Assembly (NCBI GenBank): GCA_002900995.3
Contig: CM035311.1
Span: forward strand, 2,852,001-2,916,000
From: Ganoderma boninense
Taxonomy: Eukaryota > Basidiomycota > Agaricomycetes > Polyporales > Polyporaceae
Length of the DNA stretch: 64,000 bases
Direction of reading: 5' to 3'
Shown here: in pieces, positions 1 through 11,225 of the stretch
Layout of the letters: each line of letters begins with the position of its first letter
Numbering within the stretch: the stretch's first letter is position 1
The notes under the pieces: model-generated
Databases searched by the model: none
What the model saw: the letters and a program-made list of their open reading frames with translations, nothing else
Told to the model about the DNA's origin: nothing
Program-made: the position numbers and the translations under genes

Positions 1-1095
1 TCTCGGGCACGCTCGTGGGCTCGAACGAGACGGAGACCAAGTCCTCGGTGATGATCCCCTGCGCGAACAGGTTGTCCGTCACTAGTCGGAGAATGCGAAC
101 GCCGTCAGTGGCCCTGATTTTCGCGAAGCGCCTCAAAGAATGCTCTCACCAGTGGGGATGGTCGACCGCGTATCAGGGGAAAGAGTGCCAACGGTAAGGT
201 CCACCGGCCCGATGCTGGACGGCCGGAAATGGGGCGTGAGACGGCGGCGCGGGAAACGAGGGAAGGAGGCATGAAGATGGAGAGAGCATACCCGACGATT
301 CCGTCAACACCGTCGAAACCTTGGGAGGTGGTGGCAACGCCGATCGACTGGCCTGAGATCGTCAGGCCTGGTCCGAGCGCCACCGTGTCGGTGAACTCAG
401 TGCCTGCGCCATAAACGTGAGTTTTTTCTGGGATGGCATGGGCATTTTGGAGCGAAATGGTGCCGCACCAGAGAACGAGCCGGAGCCATACGTGACCGAC
501 TACAAGATGTGTCCAACGGATCAGCCATGACGACACGGTCGTATTCGTGAGGGCAGAAACTCACGACAGCGTCGCGCGTTTGCCGCGTGCTCGAGCTCTG
601 CACGAACGACCTGCCAGCTCCGACCCAAGTGTTCGAACTACCGGTGTCGACAAGAAGGGAGTCTATACGCCCGCATGTCAGTGGTCTGGAATAGAAGACC
701 GAGCAGCGAACCCACACGTTATCGCATTGGGGCTGCCAACCTCAACCTAGAACGCGTATATGCTTGTCAGTTTATGTCCTCCGTTGCCGCCACTGTGCAT
801 GATCTTCCGAACTCCTTACGTTGATGACGTAGTCGACGGCCTGGTTGTCGGCGGGGACGCTGATGACCGCATCGGCGGAGAGCGGGGTACCCGAGAGGTG
901 TGCGTTCGCGCGTGCAACGAGGTTGCGTGCGCGGGCCTGGTCGCGGGCGAGGAGTGTGCCCGAGCCAGTGAGGTTGAAACGCTTCGCCATCGGGATGCGT
1001 ACGAGGTTGTCGCGCACTTGTACGAGGGGCGTCGCGTGCGCCGTGACCGCGAGAGTCACGGTGAGGAGGAGGAGGGAGAATAGGCCGCGAGACAT
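1..1095 (-). CDS. Secreted pepsin-like aspartic protease (family A1), 3' end outside window
   Basis: Exons on the minus strand: 1095-820, 746-716, 662-565, 499-469, 403-292, 214-150, 81-1, joined by six introns of 53-77 bp with consistent phases. The N-terminus has a hydrophobic signal peptide ending near an AHA-TP site, followed by a pro-segment (LVQVRDNLVRIPMAKRFN). The mature enzyme starts with the beta-strand VGSPNAITYSLL, then the first catalytic motif VDTGSSNTW, the flap region YGSGSFSGTEFTDTV, and GFDGVDGIVGIGPVDLTVG. The second catalytic Asp (D-T/S-G) would lie beyond base 1, so the gene is truncated by the window edge, not visibly broken. Family knowledge: secreted acid endopeptidases of the polyporopepsin type, used in nutrition. 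The start was chosen because it gives the signal peptide. An alternative acceptor for the second exon at 740 would drop two residues. Confidence 0.9.
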
Positions 1096-1192
1096 GATGA
1101 CCAAGGAAAACGGAAGAGGAGAGGGGAGGGGCGAAGAGAGAGGATGTCTGAGCGGGACCTCCACAAAGACGTTCTGGCGGACGCTCGATCTA

Positions 1193-1201
1193 CTTTTTAT
1201 A
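1193..1201 (-). promoter_or_regulatory. TATA box of the aspartic protease gene
   Basis: TATAAAAAG on the minus strand about 98 bp upstream of the ATG at 1095, a usual spacing for a strongly expressed secreted fungal protein. Confidence 0.55.
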
Positions 1202-2991
1202 GCGAAGGATCCTCTGGGAGTCCGTCGGATCCATTCCCCAGATCATGCCACCAGGCACCCAGAACGAAGTTCCGAAAGGTCATGGCCGCGACGGAGAAGC
1301 ATCGTGGGACCCCGAACTTGGGTTGCTGGACTTGGCATGAGGTATACGGAGTTTTGGCGGGGGGTGGGCAAGTGATTATACAGAAAAGTCGTGTTAGGCA
1401 AGGACAACCCCCTGTGTTCCATCTTCAATGGTGCATCCTGGGTACATATCTCGTTGATCCCCTTGTACAGCTTCTGAGCATCAACGGGCAGGTACAGTGG
1501 CCGTGTCTGTAGAAGCTACTAGGGAGTCGGGGGTCCCGGAGTAAGCCTTTCATAGAAGCAGTAACAGCATATGGCCATACCTTGTAAAGGGAACCACGTG
1601 TAATTTTAACTCAACACCTGTGGGAGGAAAGCCGACTCACGTAACTGAGAAAACTCTACTGACTAGCGCTGTGAGCTTCTTCGGGGAATCTGCGAGACTT
1701 CAGAGAGTCAGAGACAGCTCAAGACATGAGCGACTGTTGTTATAGGGATACAAGAACATCACTATACCTGACATACAGATAGAAGGAGATCCTCGCCCAT
1801 TTGTGCGGACGGAAGCTCAACGTCGTGGCGTGCAGAGCGAAAGGTGCCGCTGACGATCGATGAGCCTCACGTTATGGGATGCGATGCCATGTGTACCACC
1901 TGGCTGTGAGAATCGAGTACGACATAATAATTCCACCGGACGCAAGATGTCAGGGAGCCCGGTGAACATAAAGAGGATTGCGCAGCAGCCCAGAATAGAG
2001 AGACTAAAAGGATCTTCAAATGGACTTCTGACAAGAGTGAGTTGAAGGACAGGTCCTGACCGCACGGGTGTGGAGTTCATGTGCTCCGGTGGGGCAGAAA
2101 GGGACACACATCGAATCGCAAGCGATTGACAGCCTGGCAACCGTTGCATGAGGGCAGAGAAGAACAGACGTGAGTGGAAAACCGGGGTGGAGGATGTGAA
2201 TGCTTCCCATACAGTCACGCGGCGCGGCGGTGATCCACAGAACCACTGAGAGCATCCATCTATGGGTGTTGAGATCCATTCATTTACGGCTTCAGGATCT
2301 GATGATACTGTCAGTCGCAATAATAGCGGAAGCTCGTCATTTCGTGACACTATGAGGCTCACCCTTGGAAAATTTGGGTTTTACATCCCAGGATCCAGTT
2401 CGCGATGGTGGCCGCGGGCAAATGTCCGTGCTCGTTCCGTCTTTAACGGCTCCTCTCGGATGTACTCACCCTCACCAGGAAGGCTGATTGGGATCCAAGG
2501 TCACAGGACGCTGATGGCTCTGACGTCAACCAACTCGTTTTGTGTTGCAGAAAGCAGGTGGAAGGATAAGGGATCTACAGCAAGTCCTCACTGTTGTGGA
2601 TCGGTGACAAGGTGGCACCCGCAGGAAACCGCCGGAGATGCCGAAGAAAACCTGTCTCCGGGAATCTCCGAGGTACTAGGCCTTCATTTCGCGACGGCTG
2701 TTCCTTCAGTACTTCAGTGCTCATAGAGACCCCAAATTGAATGACTACCTCGTGCGGAAGATCCCGGTGGCATCGCTGAAGGTTCATGTGCTCTGCGCAG
2801 TGCGCAGACAAGTACCATGACACTGGGTCTCCGAAAGCTGTCCGTCCACATTGAGGGCGAGCCCAACATTGTTTCGTTTGGTGATGGCACATTAGAGCTG
2901 GGATGTGGGTACGTACACACATTAAGTCTATCTATCAATGAGATATTCAGAACAGCGATAAGGACGGACGATCACAGCGAAAACGAAACGC
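1202..2991. other. Intergenic, no supported gene; possible decayed open frame
   Basis: About 1.8 kb between the protease promoter and the 3' end of the rhomboid gene. The longest minus-strand open frame, 2362-1817 (181 codons), has protein-like stretches (LPLLLRLTVSSDPEAV, LMQRLPGCQSLAIRC) that faintly resemble basidiomycete F-box/LRR proteins. It lacks a recognisable F-box and a convincing gene structure, so it is not called as a gene. Confidence 0.4.
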
Positions 2992-4679
2992 TCAGTCTAC
3001 TTTTCGCCTTAGCATTGGCCCATGGCCGTGAAGATAGAACGCAGCCGGAAGGTCCCAGTGACGAACAGAGTACCAGATATCAGCCCCATACTTGTACCAG
3101 AACACCCCGAACAGCGCCCCACCCAGATGAGCGAAGTGGTCGAGGTATCTATCGCGCGGAAGTCAACACTCGTTGACACCACAACAGTGCTGGAAACACT
3201 CACTTCCATCCGCGAAGCACACCCAGAGTGTCCAGCGCAACGAGGGCGAAGAATCCCGTTTGAATGTTGATCGGGAAGTACGGCGGGATAACAAATGTGA
3301 TCTCAGCGTCTGGGAAACCGAGCGCGGTCACAGCAAAAAGTGCGTAGACCGCCCCGGAAGAGCCCAGCGATGACATCCCCTCGGAGGCAGCTGATTTGCT
3401 GGCTGTTAACGCGGTGGCCTCGGCCTGAGGAATAGCTGACGAAGCGCCAGCCTTGAGGCTAGCGGCGAAAGAAGTAGTCGCTGGAGTTGTGGTCGCGTTT
3501 CTCATTCGAGCAATTAGTCGGGGGTATTGCCACCGCGCATGACCAATGTGCGAAACAAGGCCCGAGAAAAGGCCAGCTAGACATGGGTGGCCATCAACGG
3601 ACATGGGATATCAAAGAATCCGAGGATGATGACGCACCTGATACGAAGAGAGCAAGCAAGTGCCACTTCGGTGATGGCTCCGAAAGCGCACCATGCTCAA
3701 GCTCGACCTTCTTGAACTGCGTAATGAGGAACTGGCTCGCAGCCGACCCTGTGGCGCCATTGAGTTCCAGGACGGAGCCGCGAATTCAACATTGGGGTGG
3801 ACCACTTACCGAAACTTGCGAGCGCCATGCAGTTGAAGAGAAGGTGGAAGAAGCCCTCGTGGCTGGAGGTTCCATGTTCAGCCCAGGTTCATGTGTGAGC
3901 GCAACCGACAAGAAGCATACCTGAACATGCTCGTGAAGAGCGTGTAGGACCGCCCAGACAAGGGATTGTGGGCGAAGCTCCGCATCATGAAGGGCCCCCA
4001 GCGAGGTACGCGCCATGCCATCCATACCACAACGTTCGCCGCGCCAATCGCCCAGCACATGCGCTTGCCCTCCGTTGCATTCAGTATTGGCTGAAAGACT
4101 TGCACGTATGACCAGGTAATCATCGCCTTCATGGTCTCGGGTAGTTGGTCCACGGACGATTTAAGATGGGCAAGCCCCGATTGGAGATGCTGAATGACGC
4201 ATATAGTCGGAAAATGGGAGATAGGTGCAAAGTTGAGAGACTCACTCGACCAAACGTGAAGTACTTTACTCGTGCAAGCTCCTCGGATGTTGGTGGCCTG
4301 TTCTTGTCATACCCTCCATGAGGTGACGTCCTCAGGTGTGCCCACCACTTGAAGAGTTCATAGTTGGTCAAGTGCGCCCCCAATGTTATCGCGCCGACGG
4401 TTCCCGCTACTACGAACTGGGCCAATTGTTGGTCAACGACATGAAGGATTCCAAAGGGCCTCGTACCAGGACTTGGTTTCGTATTGGTGGCTTGCGAACG
4501 GCGTCAGCGAAGGAGGGCAGTGGCTTCGCCTTGGCGACCTCCTCCCTGAACAGCGGTGTTTTCGGCGGACTGGCGTTGGCAGAGCGTGGTAGCCATCGAT
4601 TATGGGTGAAGGATAACGAGCGTTGTGAGGAGCGACATGGCCGCGACCAGACGCGAGATGAGCGTAGAGTCCAAAGCAT
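2992..4679 (-). CDS. PCP1: Mitochondrial rhomboid protease, PCP1/PARL type
   Basis: Exons on the minus strand: 4679-4467, 4416-4246, 4189-3921, 3862-3810, 3748-3638, 3576-3204, 3148-2992; all phases agree and give 448 aa. Function from the family: intramembrane serine protease of the inner mitochondrial membrane that processes dynamin-like and other substrates. The Arg/Ser-rich, acid-poor N-terminus ([20 protein letters not shown]) fits a targeting presequence. Rhomboid landmarks are present: a WR motif region ([12 protein letters not shown]), [14 protein letters not shown], the catalytic serine in [10 protein letters not shown] (about residue 345), and the catalytic histidine in [13 protein letters not shown] (about residue 404). 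The first intron is only 50 bp (4417-4466) but is required to join the frames. The gene is divergent from the methyltransferase gene at 4839. Confidence 0.92.
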
Positions 4680-4838
4680 TCCGGCGGCTGCGACGTCGCC
4701 AAGCGCGCACCTTCCTTTTCGCTCTCGCCGTCGTCCTCGCCCAGTCTCCCTCGCCGAGCCGCCACGCAACCGCCGCGCACGTTGCCTGCCGCTGGTTTCT
4801 CAAGGAATACAGGGCATTCAGACGGAAAGGGGAGAAGC
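4680..4838. promoter_or_regulatory. Short bidirectional promoter, rhomboid protease / methyltransferase
   Basis: Only 159 bp separate the two divergent start codons, so both promoters and 5' UTRs must share this stretch. No clear TATA box is seen. An upstream in-frame ATG at 4782 could give the methyltransferase 19 extra residues. Confidence 0.5.
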
Positions 4839-6180
4839 ATGTTCAACTACATTTTCTATTTGCGGCCCCCGCCCACACAGGTATCCCCGTCTGGACCAGT
4901 AACGTTCACGCCGCAGCTCGCCAACGACCTCCGCACAGAAGACTTCGCGGGCGAGGAGGAGATATTCTACTCTTGGTCTCTTGTAAGCCCGAACGCCTCT
5001 GAATCGTACCCCACCATCACCCCGCCTCAAAAGCTCACCGCATGGCGGTCGAGCAACTTCAAGGAGTTCTCTGTGCCGCTTCCACCCCGCGCACGAGATG
5101 GACAGGCGTACAGACTCGTGCTGACCGCGCGCCAGCACACGCGTGCGCACATCGTCAACCTCGCGGCACGCGACGTGGGCGAGCGGCCGTTCCCTGTCAT
5201 GTCGATGCCGATCGTGCTGAGCTCGCGTGCCCGCACGGGGGCGCATGCGGAGAAGCAACAGTCCATCGAGCGGGTGTATCGGGTCCCGCTGCCGGCTGAG
5301 AAGGATGGCTTCCTGACGATCCGGGAGCAGACGTCGTTCGATCTAGACAAGGTATGCATATGCATCTCATGGCTGTATGCGCTTCATTCGCTCTGTCGGC
5401 TAATTTCGTAGATGTGCCGCGCAGAAAGTGTGGGATAGCGGCATCGGGCTAAGTTCTTGGCTTGTCGAACTCGCGCACCAGCACGTCCCGGGAGATGGGA
5501 AGCACCAGCTTGTTTCTCGCGCGAAAGACGTGCTGTTTACCTCTGCAAGGTGCAGAGCGGTCGAGTTGGGTGAGCGGAGTGCCCATCGGAAGCTATGAAG
5601 CTTGCTGAATTGAAGGCCCCTTCAGGTGCTGGGACTGGTATCGTCTCCCTAACTCTCGGTGCGTTGCGGTCTGTCTCGGTCGCGCAAGGCAGTGGGTGTA
5701 TATTCACGACAGACCTCGGTGAGATGAGCAGACCTGTGGACGCTTCTACTTGCTGACTCTCGAAGCTCGTCAACAGACTCTGCACTCCCTCTTTTGGAGC
5801 ACAATGTCACTGCCAACGATCCGCTATTCAAAGATTCCCTTCGGCCGCAACCCTTGGCACTAGATTGGGATGAGGAGACACTCCCTAGTGAAGTCCTGGC
5901 CGTCGAGGGTGGATTCGATGCGATCATTATGGCTGACGTCACCTATAACACCTCGTCCTTTCCCGCGCTGGTGCGCACCCTCTCCCGCCTTCTCCACCTA
6001 AGTCCGCCAGACCACCCACCAATTATTATGCTCGGATACAAAGAACGCGATCCGGAAGAGAGGACGCTCTGGGACATGGCGAAGGGGATCGGCGTGTCAT
6101 TTGACCGAGTCGGAGAAAGGATTGGGGCTGGGCGGGACCCGGTGGAAATATGGCTGGGAAAGTATGAGTGCGGTCCGTGA
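4839..6180 (+). CDS. METTL21-type (Methyltransf_16) protein lysine methyltransferase
   Basis: Exons 4839-5351, 5425-5569, 5626-5718, 5777-6180 encode 384 aa. The last 170 or so residues carry the seven-beta-strand SAM-dependent fold of the METTL21 group: KVWDSGIGLSSWL, SAM-binding motif I VELGAGTGIVSL, LLEHNVTAND, the DW motif in LALDWDEE, and MADVTYN after strand 4. This group methylates lysines on non-histone proteins (chaperones, VCP, eEF1A in characterised members); the substrate here cannot be told. The N-terminal 170 residues form an extra domain with strand-like segments that I do not recognise. The third intron needs acceptor CAACAG at 5776 to restore SALPLLEHNV. The start MFNYIFYLRP was preferred over the in-frame ATG at 4782 because the latter reads through promoter-like sequence. 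Confidence 0.85.
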
Positions 6181-7052
6181 AGACGTGTGGTTCCAAACGA
6201 AATGTAGTGCGTGCTATTCCTCCCGCTCACTTTTCTGCTCTCTGAGTGCGATGTGTCCTTCAGTGCTCGGCGGTTCTCGCGATATCCTATGTTTGGTTTA
6301 CGCCGAGTTGTTTCAATACGAGCGTGTCGCAAACCCCTTACGCGATATATCCGCACTCTGCACAGCCATTCAGTGCACATTGCAGAACAGCCCGCGGTTC
6401 TCCTCCTACCTCCCCCTTTCCTTTTTCCGCTCACAGGCTATGTGATTGCACCGCCAAAACAGACCCAAGGACGTCGGATTCTGAATCCGTGCATAGGCGC
6501 GTCCGCGTTTCATCCAGGTCCGTTATGGTCATCCGAGAGATGGTGTGGCAGGCTCGCGATTCGGGCAGTGCGTATTCATATGCCGAGCGATGGATGTAAT
6601 ATTACCCCAATCATGATGCAGCCCACTCTGTTGTTCTGGCCAAGTCAAAAATTGGTGGGCTTCCCCGTGATGATTGGGATGATCGAACTCCTATTAACTT
6701 CCCTCTCGATTTCTGAGGTAGAACTTGGCTGAATGGCAGGTCCTTCTAGGTTTTCGCGGGTCTATAGTTGCACGACAAAGCCTTAACGTCACGCGATCCG
6801 TACCCAACGGACATGAGTGAACGATGGGGTTAACACACGAGCTCGTGGAGGAAAACTGGTCTCATACACAATGCGGGCTGCGTATCCGACCTGTCCCTTC
6901 GTCCTCGGCTTCCCCTTTCCCGCTGACCTGGAGCGGACTCCGTCTCGTGGCTAGTTGGTTCCGTGCCTCCTTGCACTGCTGAACCATTCAGTCCAACACC
7001 GCCTGTAGGTCTTGGAGCGAGGATCCCAAAATTTTTTCTAAGTCCAGCGGGG
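6181..7052. other. Intergenic, nothing recognised
   Basis: 3' flank of the methyltransferase and 5' flank of the cerato-platanin gene. Open frames on the plus strand (for example 6211-6732) have no domain, codon or splice support. Confidence 0.5.
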
Positions 7053-7060
7053 TATAAAAG
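7053..7060 (+). promoter_or_regulatory. TATA box of the cerato-platanin gene
   Basis: TATAAAAG lies 121 bp upstream of the ATG at 7174 in a pyrimidine-rich 5' leader (CT/ACA-rich from 7090 on), typical of highly expressed fungal genes. Confidence 0.65.
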
Positions 7061-7173
7061 GCCCCCGTGTTCGACGGTAAGCCCTCAGCAAACAGCCCAG
7101 CTCCTTCATACAGACACACCAACTCAGTCACCACTACTCTATCATACAACTCCCCCTCTTTAACATCATCAAC

Positions 7174-7887
7174 ATGCAATTCTCCAAGCTCTTCACTGCT
7201 ATCGTCGCCGCGTCCGCCACCTTCGCAATGGCGGCTCCCACCGAGGACGGTTACGACCAGCCCAACAAGTCGGATTGCGGCAAGTGCGGCGACTACGGCC
7301 ACAATGGCACCGACCACGGCCACAACGGCGGTGACTACGGCCACAACGGCGGTGACTACGGGCACGGTGGCTCCGACGGCAAGTGGGGTCAGAAGGTGCG
7401 CGTGGGCCACTCTCTCAACCTGTGGCCCAACACCCCTCTGGGCTCGTTGGCGTGCGCGAACACTTTCAACAAGAAGTTCCCTCGTGAGTCTTCTCACCTC
7501 TCTGAACTGCAGCACAAGTTGCTGATAGCTCCGTTCGCACTCTAGAGTTCCACACGCTCGGTGACCTGCCTACCGCGCCCTTCTACGGCGAGGCGCCAGG
7601 TGCCGGTACGTACACCCGACTTTCAGTAGCCTCTTCAAGTCGAAGCTGACCCATGTGCCTGCACAGTCGACCGCTCTGGCAAGTGCGGCGCGTGCTGGAA
7701 GATTCAGTACGAGGACAAGGAGCCGGTGTACATGATCGCCGTCGACAATGCGGCGATTTTCCAGCTCGGCAAGCATGGACTTGCGAAGCTCACCGGCCGC
7801 AAGGGCTTTGAGAAGGGCAGCGTCTCTGCCAAGGCGACCGAGGTCTCGCCCGAGCACTGCCAATTGCCCTCGTCTAAGCAGTGGTGA
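7174..7887 (+). CDS. Secreted cerato-platanin family protein with N-terminal Gly/His repeat
   Basis: Exons 7174-7483, 7546-7605, 7667-7887 give 196 aa. Signal peptide MQFSKLFTAIVAASATFAMA. The C-terminal ~125 residues match the cerato-platanin fold (double-psi barrel): LGDLPTAPFYGEAPGAV, the Cys pair in GKCGACWKIQY, and YMIAVDNAAIFQLGKHGL, ending with EVSPEHC. Members are small secreted, expansin-like proteins that bind chitin oligomers and can elicit plant defence; they are abundant in wood-decay and plant-associated fungi. Between the signal peptide and the domain sits a 50-residue segment with a CGKCG motif and repeated DYGHNGG units, which typical family members (about 120-140 aa) lack. 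It may bind metal or cell wall; that is inference. Confidence 0.85.
7291..7371 (+). repeat. 21-bp coding minisatellite (Asp-Tyr-Gly-His-Asn-Gly-Gly units)
   Basis: Three full 21-bp units (7291-7311, 7312-7332, 7333-7353) and one shortened unit (7354-7371) of GACTACGGCCACAACGGCGG type, in frame within the cerato-platanin gene. The units encode DYGHNGT, DHGHNGG, DYGHNGG and DYGHGG. Confidence 0.9.
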
Positions 7888-8606
7888 AGATGTGTGGGTC
7901 CTGGCAGCTGGAGGACATGACGGGAGATGACCAGTCTGTTGTCATTGGCTAGTTTCTTTGCTTTCACATCAGGTTGTTATATTTTGTAGGCTTGCTCCAT
8001 TGAATCAAATGGTTATTCCTTGTCAAAGTTCTACCTTGGTGTGTGTGATTCTCTACTTGCAGGGCATATGCAATGATTGCATCTCGCTGTGCGCCGACCA
8101 ATGGATCAGTACTCAATGTTCAAACTCGAAGCGTCATCCGAGGGCAAGTACTCGCGACTACTAGTAATCATGGGCAAGTAACGCGAACGTTATTACGCGA
8201 TGCTGATGGCAGTGAAAGACGAGGAAAGACCAGCCACTTCAGTCGACATAATTAGTTCGCAAAATTCTGTCGTGTGTCTGAATTCAAACGAAACGAATTA
8301 CTTACTTCATTAAATATTCAACAGGAGGTATAGTACGGGTAACATGATGAGTAGCAATGTCATCAAAGCTTACAATTAATTATTAGTCAATTCCTTCTAG
8401 TCACTTACTTCGGTAAGAAAAGTGCGTGATTGAAGGTGATTGAGCAATGCCGTAACCAAGCGAAACAGTTCAGTGCTAAGCGCCAATCGGCTGTGGCCAG
8501 TCGCTCGCGGGCCCAGTACGCTGACCCCTTCCCTTCCCTTCCCCCAACGACTCCCGCTTCCTCCTCGCCGACGCCTAGCCCATGAACACCGCGCAACTCG
8601 CCGGGG
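7888..8606. other. Intergenic, AT-rich, nothing recognised
   Basis: 3' flank of the cerato-platanin gene; 8230-8400 is distinctly AT-richer than neighbouring genes. The Rab start at 8607 follows directly. Confidence 0.5.
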
Positions 8607-9971
8607 ATGCGCACAGTCAAGCTGGTCGTAATTGGTGCCTCGGGTGTCGGCAAATCGAGCATTCGTAACCAAGTCAGTGCAGCTTAGAGTTCTCACAGGC
8701 GGATACCAACCGACCTTTCTCACCGCATTTGCAGTACATCTCAGGCCGCTTTACGACAGGCTACAGGGCGACCATCGGTGCGGACTTCATCACGAAGACG
8801 CTTCCCCACCACAATCATCCGGACGAGCAAGTCACGCTGCAAATATGGGTGCGTACGATCACGCGAGGTCTTTGTGCGCAGTCCAGACCGGTCCTAACCT
8901 GACGGCTTGCAGGATACGGCGGGGCAGGAGAGGTTTTCGGGTCTTTCGTCTGCATTCTTCCGCGGCGCGGATGCGGTCATCCTGATGTTCGACGTGAACC
9001 AGCCCCAAACGCTTGGCGCGCTGACGAAGTGGTGGGACGACTTCCGCGACAAGGCCCCCGTGCCAGACGACCGCCTTGAGGAATTCTGCTGCATCATTGT
9101 TGGGAACAAGATTGATGTTGTGCAGGACAGGGGAGCAGAGGGAGCAGGGTTGGGAGGGGGCAGTGGAATGGTTACGCCAGCAGAGGCAAGAGCTTTCATT
9201 CAGACTATCGTCCCCCATCCCACACGTCCTCCTTCACCCGCTATGGAGCTCCCACTGCAAGACGTATCCTCAGATGACGAGAGTCTCCCCCTGCATCCTG
9301 AAGAGGACGACCAGGATGCAGTTTTCGACGCACCAACGACAGCCTCGATCGAGATCAGCTCCTCCCATGCACTCCGTGGCCGTTCGTCACACCCCTCCCG
9401 TTCACAGAGTCGTTCGACGCTGTTTCGAGGAGGAGGAACGGTTGGGACCATGACGACGACACATTCGATATACCACACCCCGTCCTCCTCCATCTACGAC
9501 ACGTTCCAGTCTGCTTTGTCCTCGCCAGCATTCACTGCTCTATCTGCGTCACGGTCCCCCTCTCGATCCAAGTCCCCCTTCCGCCCTGCCCGCCGCATAC
9601 CCTCGAGTTCTTCAATATCTTCGGCCCCGACCATCACCCCGAGTCTCTTCATCCGCGGCCAAGCAGCCACGACTACCTCTACCACACCCGAAACCGGTTG
9701 TTCTCCCTCCAACTCGTACGCACCCCCGCCTCCCCTCGACCGCTACCCGAAGCTATTCTTCGCCTCGGCAAAGACCGGCGAGGGCGTGAAGGACGTGTTC
9801 GAGTACATCGCGCGACGCGTCGTAACTCGGCAAGAGTACGAGGAGGCGCTCGAGGCGCGGACGATGCACGTCCAGGAGGCCAGCCAGCGGGCTAGCATCC
9901 ACCTGTCCGGCCTTCCCTCGGATAGACGTCTTGGGCGGGTTTTAGGGTCGGGATCATGCTGCGGGACATAA
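8607..9971 (+). CDS. Rab7/Ypt7-like small GTPase with long insertion before the G5 motif
   Basis: Exons 8607-8672, 8735-8848, 8913-9971 give 412 aa, about twice the Rab norm. Landmarks: P-loop GASGVGKSS, RATIGADFITK in the effector region, QIWDTAGQERF, GNKID (residues 125-128), SAK (345-347), and a C-terminal CCGT (CCXX) that fits double geranylgeranylation. The best family match is Rab7 (FITK, QIWDTAGQERF, FDVN). Between NKID and SAK there are ~217 residues instead of about 30; residues ~162-336 are Ser/Pro/Thr-rich and low complexity, with acidic (DDESLPLHPEEDDQD) and SR-like (SASRSPSRSKSPFRP) parts. No intron with GT-AG ends in phase would remove the insert cleanly, and no stop interrupts it. 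The expected role is late endosome/vacuole traffic; the insert may make this a specialised paralog. The first intron donor is GTCAGT. Confidence 0.88.
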
Positions 9972-11225
9972 CTATATCTGCGACTGCAGACGCTCCGTGT
10001 TGCTCTATCTACATTCCATGCTCGTCCTGCTGCTTGGGGTCCCATGCCTGTGTCACTGGTCGTCCTATTTGTTATCTGTAACCGTATTGTAGCCTCGCTC
10101 CGAACCATCACTATTTTATCATGGAACATTCTTATGTTATATCTACTTCCGCATCGCGAATTCGGCGCAAGCTCTCTCCACGTTTGCGCCCCTCTCCCTG
10201 TGGTTGAGAAGTCTGCAATTAAACCAGGCGTGAGGCACGGAGGATTCTTGCTACCGTCAGTCAGCGCGCGGTTGCTCCGATGGCATCATGCCGGCCCGTG
10301 TACACCCCCTTTCAAGTTGTGATTATAAGATGATTCTCAGTTGCAGAAGTAGCCTCGCGTGGCCAGTTATATTTGACTTTATTGACTTAAGACTGTATTC
10401 TCACAAAGGCAAACAAACAGCTCACTGCCAGTGCACGGCTACTACAGTACTAGTGGTTCAATATGATCTTGAACACCAGTGAACGCCGGGGAACCCGGCC
10501 TGAATTTCAGAACGTCACTGACTGTCTCTGTCTGAGCATCAAATGTCGCCTTCTCCTGCCATGGTCGGGCTTTACTAAGGCACTTAACACTAGTGTCGCG
10601 TGGCAGGCCGGCCCAACGGTGCAAAGGCCGTGACACGAAGTTCCACCGATGTGTGACATGCTGCGTGCCTGGTGCACTGCTCTGCGATTCGGATCAATAT
10701 CTTTTGATCCTCGACCGCCGGTCTCCAGTTCTTCTCGCCATGTCTTTGCCCAACACTCAAGCGGTCGAACGTGGCGCCAAGAAGCCTGCTCATCCCTCTC
10801 TTCTGCCTCTCCTCGGGCCCGAACACTGAAGCGGTAAGTAAACTTGCTTGCTATGTGGTGCTCTTCCCGCAATGTCTCAAGGGGGCGGCTTGGCAGATGT
10901 CCGGCGCACATACACCCATCATTTGTTTGCCCGTATCCGGTACCTCGTGTACTGGCAGTGCTCTTACACTCTCGACGGAGTACCTGGGTCCTGGAACGAT
11001 CAAAATATCAGACATGCATGCGGTCGTACACGACAGGCCACAGTCCGGCAAAGGATTTGCTCATGGTCGGCATCATACGTCCTTCGATGGGCCATGACTG
11101 GGGGCGATATTTAAGTAAGCCTCAGTCTCTTCCTTCAAGTTCCTCAGCTCCCCACTCCTTCGCGCTCCTTTTTGTTTTCTACTTGCGTCGCGTTGTCTTT
11201 GTCTTTCTTCACGACACGCAACATA
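9972..11225. other. Intergenic; GH43 promoter at right end
   Basis: No gene supported. A TATA-like GATATTTAAG at 11106-11115 lies about 115 bp upstream of the GH43 start and is its probable core promoter. Open frames around 10.6-11.1 kb occur on both strands and lack support. Confidence 0.45.

Noticed and set aside
845..1375. Plus-strand open frame of 176 codons over the protease 5' end
   Set aside because: It is the antisense shadow of the signal peptide exon and promoter of the aspartic protease, with Arg-rich composition caused by GC bias.
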